Shown here piece after piece: positions 27,936 through 34,822 of a DNA stretch of 34,822 bases. Made by a program: the position numbers and the translations under genes. A model generated the notes under the pieces. The model was not told where the DNA came from and ran no database searches. It saw only the letters and a program-made list of their open reading frames with translations. How positions within the stretch are numbered: position 1 is the first letter of the stretch; each line of letters begins with the position of its first letter. The DNA comes from Trichodesmium erythraeum GBRTRLIN201 (GTDB lineage: Bacteria > Cyanobacteriota > Cyanobacteriia > Cyanobacteriales > Microcoleaceae): positions 5,520-40,341 of the forward strand of contig JAGGDU010000067.1 in the NCBI GenBank assembly GCA_018457135.1, read 5' to 3'.

Positions 27936-28771
27936 TTTAGTAGATAGAGAATATAGAAGGAATAGAAAGGATAAATTATTATAAACTATTAGAAGTTATT
28001 ATTAAATTTACCTCACAATCATCAAAAATAATATAAGGTTTTTAATAAAAAAATTTAGGTGGAAAAAATTATTTGTATTGGTTTATTTATTGCCAAAATT
28101 TAAATCTATTTTTAGTTATCATTTAAGCTTTGCCTTGAGCAATAGTTTACTATGAGTAAAATTAATTTTAATAGATAATTATAGTAGTTCTCACTTAAGT
28201 AGTCCATAATAGGGATGTTCTAAGGAAAGTACCTATAAGGGTTTTTTATTTTTAGGAGTGTGTTCCAAATTTGTTCTTAAGTGCTATTAATTTAAGGCTC
28301 AATAGGCTGCTAGTATTAAATTACATTAATTAACTATAATTCAGTAACTATTTATATTACTTTAGACTACTAATAAAGAAGGTGATACCTTAAATAAAAT
28401 AAGTTTTATGAAGAAGATTATTGTGGCACTATTCAATAAAATTTTAAGTTATACACGGAAAAAAAATTGTTTGGCAAGGAAAATAAAATTGATAAAAAGC
28501 TATAATATTGTATGATTAATTAACAATAATAAAAATGCTTTTATGTTTCCAATTTCTCCTATTTCCTGATTTTTTCCCTCAGCGAGTATTCAAAAAGATA
28601 TGATATTAAGGTTAAGGTTAAGGTTAAAGTTAAATGATAAACTTTTCAATAATTTTTAGTTTTGAGAAATTTATCAATTGCTTTTTCCTCCTTTAAAGGT
28701 AATAAAACTGATGCTGACTGCTGAAAACTTAGGCAATAACTGAATTTTTACTTTTAACTTTAACTATAGAT
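27936..28771. other. Intergenic region between the wza-like and wzc-like genes
   Basis: No gene seen in 836 bp. Near 28606-28634 the hexamer GGTTAA/AAGGTT repeats about four times. The gap argues that the kinase gene has its own promoter. Confidence 0.5.
28606..28634 (+). repeat. TTAAGG hexamer microsatellite
   Basis: About four head-to-tail copies of TTAAGG with the last one degenerate (TTAAAG), 140 nt upstream of the wzc-like gene. Confidence 0.75.
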
Positions 28772-31177
28772 ATGGAACAAAAAAAAACTTCTTGGTTATC
28801 TCTGTATAATAATCGGGATAAACCCTTGGATTCATCCCTAAGTTCTATTCCTTACTCTTTACTTCCTAACCATATATATGAAGCTAAGTTTCATGGATCG
28901 GAAGAAAAACTATCTGAAAAAGAAAATAAGATTTGGAAATTAATATGTCATTGTTTTTTCTTGATTTTTAGTGTGACAACTACTACGACAACTGGAGCAT
29001 ATTTCTGGAGTTTGAATCAGATTCCTATATATCAAGGAAAATTTCAAATATTGGTTGAAGGAGTTATGGTTAAGAATTCAGCTAATCATCAATTGACTAT
29101 GGATAAAAAAATATTCGGCACAAATTTTGGAGAAGATTGGGAAAAACAGGCAACAAAAATTATGGATGGTCAAGATGAAGATATAATGACTTCATATTCA
29201 CATCAAAATATTATAAAAAATCCAGAGTTAAATAACTATAGCTTAGATTATAAATCACAAATTCAAGTGCTAAAAAGTCCGCATATTATGGAGTCAATAA
29301 TTGCGGAAATTCAAAGGGAGTATCCAGAAATTAATTATAATTTTTTATTTAATAAGCCAAAAAATGTTTTTTTTACTCGGGAAAAAATTAGAATTCAAAG
29401 GTTAGGTGATACGAAAATTTTAGAAGTTAGCTATAATGACTCAGACAAAAATAAAATAAAGTTTGTATTAGATAAACTGGCGGAAGCTTATATTAAATAT
29501 GGTCGTGAATATAGTCAAAATAATACTGGTGAAGGGTTAAAGTTTGTTGAGGAACAAATTCCTAAATATCAGCAAAAAATTAAAAAATTGCGACAGGAAT
29601 TACAGGAGTTACAACAAGAGTATCTCTTTATTAATCCAGAAATTAAAAGTCAAGAAATAGCAGCAGAAAGGAATCAAATTAAATCTCAAAAAATAGAAAA
29701 TAAAATATTGCTTGGCCAACAGCGATCGCTCTATACTATGTTGCAAGGTCAGTTGGGAATTAATCCTGAAGAAGCCTTGATAGCTTCAGCTTTAAGTCAA
29801 GCACAAAGATATCAATCATTATTAAGTAAATTGCAAAAACTGGAAATAACAATTGCTATGGAGTCAGCTCGCTTTAAAGAGAAAGCACCTCAAATGCAAG
29901 TTTTATATAAAGAGCGAGAAAATTTACTTCCTTTGTTAAATGAAGAGGCCGAAAAAGTTATTGGCAGAGATATAGAACAAGTAAATAAAAATGCTTTAGC
30001 TTTTCAAGACTCTATTCGCCTAGAATTAATTCATAAAATGATATTAGCTGCAAATCAAATAGAGGTGATTGCAGTTAGAATTAAAGTCTTGGATGAGGCT
30101 GAAGCTAAATTAAATGAATACCAAGAAAAAATGCCAGAATTAGTAAGGCGCTACAGGGAAATTCAGGAAGAATTAGCAATATTAAATAAAAGGATTAAAA
30201 ATTTATTAGAAAAACAACAAATATTACAAATAGAAGTAGCTAATACAAAATTACCTTGGGAATTAATTGCTCCACCAGAATTGCTAAAAACTCAAAAAGG
30301 TGAGTTAGTAATAGTCTCTCCCAATATATTATTAAATATGGCTATGGGATTTTTAATAGGGTTAGTGCTGGGAATATTATTAGCTCTGTTGGGAGAGAAA
30401 TTTAAGCAAGATGTTTTTGAGACACCAAAAGAAGTAAAAAAGTCTCTTGGTTTGCCTTTGTTGGGGGTCATTCCTATACATGAACAAAGAATGTGGATAA
30501 ATGAAGAATTGAAAGAAAAGAAAAGTTCATCTTTGGTTTTATATCCCTCAGTTTTTCAAGAAGCTTTTCGGACTTTAAATACTAATATTCGTCTACTAAA
30601 TATCGAAAACCCGATTAATTCTCTTGTAATTAGTTCTGCTTTACCAGGGGATGGTAAATCTACAGTAGCGGGTCATTTAGCTAGTGCTGCTGCTGCTATG
30701 GGTCAACGAGTGTTATTAATAGATGCTGATGTACGTTGTCCACAAATTCATAATATGATGGGATTTTCAAACCAGGAGGGTTTAAGTAGTGTAATTACTG
30801 ATGGTCTACTAATAGAAGCAGCAATTCAGCGATCGCCTGTGGATGAAAATCTGTTTGTTTTAACTTCTGGACCTATTCCATCTGACCCAACAAAAATTTT
30901 GTCCTCAAGGCGAATGTCACAATTGATTCAAGAGTCAGTAAATACTTTTGATTTAGTGATTTGTGATACTGCTCCATTATTGGGAAGAGCGGATGCTAAT
31001 ATATTGGCAGCTTGTACTAATGGATTACTGTTAGTAGTGGGATTGGGCAAAACTGAGCGAGAGGCTTTAAGTTTAGCTCTGGATGATTTGAGTATAGCAG
31101 GTGTGCCGATGTTGGGAATTGTGGGTAATGGCGATCGAGCTGATTCTTATTATCAGCGATATTATGATTATGACTAA
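28772..31177 (+). CDS. Wzc-type chain-length regulator and bacterial tyrosine kinase
   Basis: The product is 801 residues. A cytoplasmic start is followed by a first membrane segment (about 57-80), then a large periplasmic Wzz-like part with long coiled coils (about 240-500). A second membrane helix (about 515-540, MAMGFLIGLVLGILLALLG) precedes the cytoplasmic BY-kinase. The kinase has Walker A PGDGKST (about 624-630), Walker A' LLIDADVR (about 648) and Walker B LVICDTAP (about 728). The last 10 residues are a tyrosine cluster (YYQRYYDYD), the expected autophosphorylation tail. Such proteins control polymer length and export together with Wza. This is the fused Wzz-plus-kinase form. Confidence 0.95.
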   Translation: MEQKKTSWLSLYNNRDKPLDSSLSSIPYSLLPNHIYEAKFHGSEEKLSEKENKIWKLICHCFFLIFSVTTTTTTGAYFWSLNQIPIYQGKFQILVEGVMVKNSANHQLTMDKKIFGTNFGEDWEKQATKIMDGQDEDIMTSYSHQNIIKNPELNNYSLDYKSQIQVLKSPHIMESIIAEIQREYPEINYNFLFNKPKNVFFTREKIRIQRLGDTKILEVSYNDSDKNKIKFVLDKLAEAYIKYGREYSQNNTGEGLKFVEEQIPKYQQKIKKLRQELQELQQEYLFINPEIKSQEIAAERNQIKSQKIENKILLGQQRSLYTMLQGQLGINPEEALIASALSQAQRYQSLLSKLQKLEITIAMESARFKEKAPQMQVLYKERENLLPLLNEEAEKVIGRDIEQVNKNALAFQDSIRLELIHKMILAANQIEVIAVRIKVLDEAEAKLNEYQEKMPELVRRYREIQEELAILNKRIKNLLEKQQILQIEVANTKLPWELIAPPELLKTQKGELVIVSPNILLNMAMGFLIGLVLGILLALLGEKFKQDVFETPKEVKKSLGLPLLGVIPIHEQRMWINEELKEKKSSSLVLYPSVFQEAFRTLNTNIRLLNIENPINSLVISSALPGDGKSTVAGHLASAAAAMGQRVLLIDADVRCPQIHNMMGFSNQEGLSSVITDGLLIEAAIQRSPVDENLFVLTSGPIPSDPTKILSSRRMSQLIQESVNTFDLVICDTAPLLGRADANILAACTNGLLLVVGLGKTEREALSLALDDLSIAGVPMLGIVGNGDRADSYYQRYYDYD

Positions 31178-31640
31178 ATTTATCCTCAATATGAAGAAAT
31201 TAGGTGAGCTACCCGGTTTTGAACTTATGGGTGGTTATAATGATGGGCTATGGCTTCATTGGGGAGCTACTTACTCAAAGATCGATTACTCAATTGAGTA
31301 TCAATAACTCCAAAACTAATGTAAGTTTTAGTTTCTGTAAATTGAGCACGAAGCTTTTATCCTTTAATACTAAATCCCACGATAGTTTGCAGGTATTTGT
31401 CAGGCCTAAGGGTTCCAAACAAGCATTGCCTTTCTATCCCGAATAGTTGGGAATATTTCTGGAAAAATTGAAGTTGAGAAAAGGCAACAAGTTAAACTAC
31501 ATTAATAGGTCAGTGGACAAAAAATTAAAGTTCTTGTGAAAAAAAACATGATAACTTTATGGGAAAGATATGTTGATCTTCATAAGTATTGAATTATGAC
31601 TTATGAGAGAGTAATTTTGTGTTTTTGAGGAGAATAAAAA
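31178..31640. other. Intergenic region before the aldehyde dehydrogenase
   Basis: Overlapping small frames exist here (for example 31204-31446), but they show no family motifs or ribosome binding sites. An interspersed ATACTAAATCC word lies at 31367. A good Shine-Dalgarno (GAGGAG) lies just before the 31641 gene. Confidence 0.45.
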
Positions 31641-33008
31641 ATGCAGATCGCTACAGTTAATCCAGCAACAGGAGAAGTCCTGAAAACTTTTGAACAAATT
31701 ACAGATACACAAATAGAGGCTAAACTAGAGTTAGCAGAAAAAACTTTTCGTGCCTATTGTCAAACTTCTATAACTCAACGTGGAGAATGGTTGTTAGCAG
31801 CAGCAGACATTTTAGAAAAAAATGCTGAGAAATTTGGTAAGATAATGACTCTAGAGATGGGTAAAACTATAAGTGGAGCGATCGCCGAAGCTAAAAAATG
31901 TGCTCTAGTCTGTCGTTACTATGCAGAAAAGGCTACTGAGTTTCTGGCTGATGTTCCTGCACAAACTGATGCTAGTAAATCATTTGTTCGTTATCAACCA
32001 ATTGGTCCAGTGCTAGCGGTTATGCCCTGGAATTTTCCTTTTTGGCAGGTTTTCCGTTTTGCAGCACCAGCTTTAATGGCAGGAAATGTGGGTTTATTGA
32101 AACACGCTTCTAATGTTCCTCAATGTGCTTTGGCTATTGAGGAAATTTTTCAAGAAGCAGGTTTCCCAGAAGGTGTATTTCAAACTCTTTTGATCAGCTC
32201 AGATAAAGTGTCTGGTATTATGATGGATGACCGGGTCAAAGCAGGAACTTTAACTGGCAGTGAACCTGCGGGTGCAAGTTTAGCGGCAACAGCAGGTAGA
32301 GCTATTAAAAAAACGGTCTTGGAACTTGGGGGTAGTGACCCTTTTATAGTATTAGAAAGTGCTGATTTAGAAACAGCAGTTACAACAGCAGTTACAGCTA
32401 GGATGCTAAATAATGGTCAATCTTGTATTGCAGCTAAACGTTTTATTTTGGCAGATGCGATCGCTGATCAATTTCAAGAGGGTTTGGTAGAAAAATTTGA
32501 GGCTTTAAAAGTAGGAGACCCTATGTTGCCAGATACTAATATTGGTCCTTTGGCAACTCCATCTATTCTTGAAGAGTTAAATGCTCAAGTGGAAGCTTCT
32601 GTGGAGAAAGGAGCGAAAATTCTCACAGGTGGTCATCTTTTATCTGACCTTCCTGGAAATTTTTACCCTCCGACAATTTTAGCTGAGATACCAATAAGTT
32701 CTCCTGCTTATCAGGAAGAATTTTTTGGTCCGGTAGCTTTAGTCTTTCGCGTTGCTAATATTGATGAAGCAATAAATTTGGCAAATAATACACCTTTTGG
32801 TTTAGGTGCAAGTGCATGGACTAAAGATACGGGAGAGACGGAAAGATTAATCTCAGAATTAGAGGCTGGTGCTGTTTTTATCAACGGTTTAGTTAAGTCT
32901 GATCCACGTCTGCCTTTTGGTGGAATTAAACGTTCTGGTTATGGTCGGGAACTGAGCAGGGAAGGAATTTTGGAATTTGTCAATATTAAGACTGTTTGGG
33001 TTAAATAA
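31641..33008 (+). CDS. gabD: Succinate-semialdehyde dehydrogenase
   Basis: This 455-residue aldehyde dehydrogenase has the compact length of cyanobacterial SSADH. It has the oxyanion Asn in MPWNFPFWQ (N131), general base Glu in LELGGSDPF (E228) and catalytic Cys in [11 protein letters not shown] (C262), followed by the EEFFGPVA and [13 protein letters not shown] signatures. SSADH oxidises succinic semialdehyde to succinate with NADP+. In cyanobacteria it completes the TCA bypass together with 2-oxoglutarate decarboxylase, which is not in this window. GAGGAG sits 9 nt before the ATG. It stands alone, with a weak hairpin (33105-33125) downstream. Confidence 0.93.
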   Translation: MQIATVNPATGEVLKTFEQITDTQIEAKLELAEKTFRAYCQTSITQRGEWLLAAADILEKNAEKFGKIMTLEMGKTISGAIAEAKKCALVCRYYAEKATEFLADVPAQTDASKSFVRYQPIGPVLAVMPWNFPFWQVFRFAAPALMAGNVGLLKHASNVPQCALAIEEIFQEAGFPEGVFQTLLISSDKVSGIMMDDRVKAGTLTGSEPAGASLAATAGRAIKKTVLELGGSDPFIVLESADLETAVTTAVTARMLNNGQSCIAAKRFILADAIADQFQEGLVEKFEALKVGDPMLPDTNIGPLATPSILEELNAQVEASVEKGAKILTGGHLLSDLPGNFYPPTILAEIPISSPAYQEEFFGPVALVFRVANIDEAINLANNTPFGLGASAWTKDTGETERLISELEAGAVFINGLVKSDPRLPFGGIKRSGYGRELSREGILEFVNIKTVWVK

Positions 33009-33104
33009 TTATTTTCGACATGATAGGGTATTTAATATTAATTCGGTTTTGATGCTTTATTTATACCAATGCTAACTGATTTAATATAAGGGTCTCATTC
33101 ACGG

Positions 33105-33125
33105 GTGGGAGTAGGATGCTCCCAC
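33105..33125. other. Small hairpin after the aldehyde dehydrogenase gene
   Basis: GTGGGAG (33105-33111) and CTCCCAC (33119-33125) form a perfect 7-bp stem with a 7-nt loop, 96 nt after the stop. There is no T-run on either strand, so terminator activity is doubtful. Confidence 0.45.
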
Positions 33126-33156
33126 TAACCAACAAAAACAATTATCCAAACATGGT

Positions 33157-34271
33157 TTAGCTCTCACTTTCAGCAATGAGAAAATCTTCTGGGGTTAGTA
33201 AACTAGAGGCTACCCCTGAAACAAGGGCTAAACGTTGGCTGCCAGAATTAATCACTGTATTACCTGATTCTTCGGTTAGAGTCAAATTCTCAAAAGCAAT
33301 ACCCCCATTAAGCTGCAATAAATCAATACCATCCTCAAAGTCCTGAATAATATTGCTACCGTTGTCTGGAGCTAACACAAAGCGATCGCTACCCTGACCA
33401 CCACTAAATGAGTCATTACCCTTGTTGCCTAAGAGGTTATTCTTACTTATACCTCCGAAAACACGGTTGGCATCTTTCCGCAAAGTAAATCTACTCCAAC
33501 ATCACCTGACAAAATATTGCTAAAATTAGTACCCATAATAACTTGAGCTACTTCTGGTTACTATTCTGGAGACTTTTGTGGATTTTTGGGGTCGATAATT
33601 AGCTATTCTCCTGCTTTATCTTCTGGAGTTGAGTTACCTCCATCAAATTCGCAAGTCTTTGTTAATTCATTCTCATCAGGTTTCTTTATCTGGGTAGTCT
33701 CATCATCATCTTCATCGTCTTTGATATTAAGGTTACAGTTTTTTTGATTCTGATTGATTCAATATAAACTGTCAAACAATTGATTTTCGGGGATAATGTG
33801 CCCATCGCATTTTGCCCCACAACTGATCGCCCCGCAATAGGCCCTGTCTCAACTTCCAAATTCCAATCACTCCTAAGGACACTATTCCCCGTCAAATCAT
33901 TAGAGGCAGCCACATCACGTCCAATTAACCGACTCAAGTCCTCCACAAAAGACCTATGATTTTCAGCGCATTACATTTATACAATAGAATATCCCCACCA
34001 TCAACTATAGCTTGGCCCCAGATATCTAAATGGACAATATAATCCTGCAAATTGCCATTATCCAACTGACTATTACTCGAATGCAACACCCCTTCAGACC
34101 CGTGGGATAATATTTGGGTATTTTGAGGTTCTGCCGTTTGGCTAAAACATTAATAATGACCTCCATACCATCCTGATGGCCATTAATCAGAATAATTTCA
34201 GTACTATTACGGTCTATTTCCTCCATTAAATGTTGGTAGTTAGAAATGCTGGTCTCGAGAAAATTAGGGAA
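33157..34271 (-). pseudogene. Broken DUF4347 / RTX calcium-binding adhesin gene
   Basis: Read on the minus strand, pieces of one protein appear in order but in changing frames. First comes the DUF4347 start (ETSISNYQHLMEEI ... EIILINGHQDGMEVI). Then QILSHGSEGVLHSSNSQLDN and GQAIVDGGDILLYKCNA, then EDLSRLIGRDVAASNDLTGN with WNLEVETGPIAG. A spacer with three stops follows (one TAG, then TAG-TAA). Next is QVIMGTNFSNILSGDVGVDL, and after a frameshift near 33478, nonapeptide calcium-binding repeats (GNKGNDSFSGGQGSDRFVL) with a typical C-terminal block. Intact relatives are large secreted repeat proteins with DUF4347 at the N-terminus. At least three frameshifts plus the stops make it non-functional. 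The whole middle of a normal member is missing. Confidence 0.85.
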
Positions 34272-34822
34272 TTAGATTGGTTATGCATTACAAAACTCGG
34301 TAAGTTTTATATTTTCAATGTCAATTAAAACCCTATAAATTAAGCACTTATAATCATTAAAAAAAAATAACATTTCTAGGGATTGTAAAGTACAATTTAT
34401 ATTTCTTAATCCTTAGGGAAAACCCATTAGTCAAGAATCACGTTTACTACCTGGTACTTTAAGAAAAAATAGGTTAAAAATAAGGTAAATAATAAAGCTT
34501 TGTTGCACTATGGATGCCCATAGTGTAAAAATGATAGTACAATATTAAGCCGAATGATTCAAATAGGTAAACCTAAGAATTATATGGGTTAAAATCTAGT
34601 TACTTTTTGGGGGAGTGGTTTGCCTTAGGGAGTTTGTGCGGCAGCTATATCGCCACCTTCACACAACAAAGTCGTAAATAAGGTAAAGCTGTCAATAAGG
34701 TAAATAAGGTAAAAATTTTTAACAGTAATGTTTTTACGTTAAAATTTACCTCTGGTAAAATATATTTTTAAAATTTACCTCTGGTAAAATATATTTTTAA
34801 AATTTACCTCTGGTAAAATATA
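34272..34822. other. Non-coding right edge with hairpin and repeats
   Basis: It contains a perfect 8-bp hairpin CACTATGG/CCATAGTG (34506-34525) next to the word CTTTGTTGCAC, which is reminiscent of transposon ends. Scattered TAAGGTAAA words and the 29-bp tandem repeats at the very end follow. A short frame near 34610-34680 (LREFVRQLYRHLHT) is not assignable. Confidence 0.45.
34741..34822. repeat. 29-bp tandem repeats with internal palindrome, cut by the window edge
   Basis: The unit AAAATTTACCTCTGGTAAAA plus TATATTTTT starts at 34741, 34770 and 34799, so the period is exactly 29 bp and copies are identical. Each unit holds the inverted repeat TTTACC-TC(T)-GGTAAA. The array continues past 34822. 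Half-site words TAAGGTAAA occur upstream (34675-34715). There are no variable spacers, so this is not a CRISPR array. Confidence 0.9.

Noticed and set aside
31101-31446. Small open frames overlapping and following the wzc-like gene
   Set aside because: No motifs, no ribosome binding site, odd composition; one overlaps the kinase 3' end in another frame.
34741-34822. CRISPR array at the right edge
   Set aside because: Units of 29 bp abut each other with no variable spacers, and no cas gene is present.

Overview
The window looks like a chromosomal piece of a filamentous, non-heterocystous cyanobacterium, most likely Trichodesmium or a close relative. Evidence: HetR together with an RGSGR-ending PatX, a high-light-inducible protein, a DUF3611/TIC21-like protein, a GUN4 domain, many HIP1 octamers (GCGATCGC), very low GC, and only about 58% of the bases in intact genes by my own tally. 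The genus is an inference, not something I could test.

Layout: 1-2217 is AT-rich non-coding DNA with a ~200-bp tandem repeat and a hairpin repeat family. 2218-3153 is an M48 metalloprotease whose last codons overlap tRNA-Leu(CAA). 3952-5137 has a small membrane protein and a deleted tnpB. 5947-6853 has a divergent pair: an Hli protein and a DUF3611 membrane protein. 8218-10064 holds a RodZ-like HTH membrane protein convergent with proB; their stop codons overlap. A Gfo/Idh/MocA oxidoreductase (10849-11919) and a MIF-like tautomerase (12929-13282) follow.

13409-18095 is the most unusual part. A small coiled-coil protein is followed 10 nt later by a very large protein combining an adaptor-like N-terminus, SPFH-type repeats plus a band-7-like region, a von Willebrand A domain and a TerY-associated-type protein kinase. 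A single TAA stop then cuts it off from an in-frame GUN4 domain. The C-terminus of the small protein and the N-terminus of the large one appear to share a ~65-residue domain, which suggests homotypic docking. I propose this as a membrane-associated signalling or conflict system, with function unknown.

18458-18780 is a relic of a second tnpB. Next come a flavin reductase, an orphan family-5 solute-binding lipoprotein with a repeat-expanded tail, hetR and patX on the minus strand each with its own terminator, and a cysC-wza pair followed by a Wzc-type tyrosine kinase (extracellular polysaccharide, perhaps sulfated). The right end has succinate-semialdehyde dehydrogenase, a badly broken DUF4347/RTX adhesin pseudogene, and a 29-bp tandem repeat array running off the edge. 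No CRISPR array, rRNA or prophage was seen.
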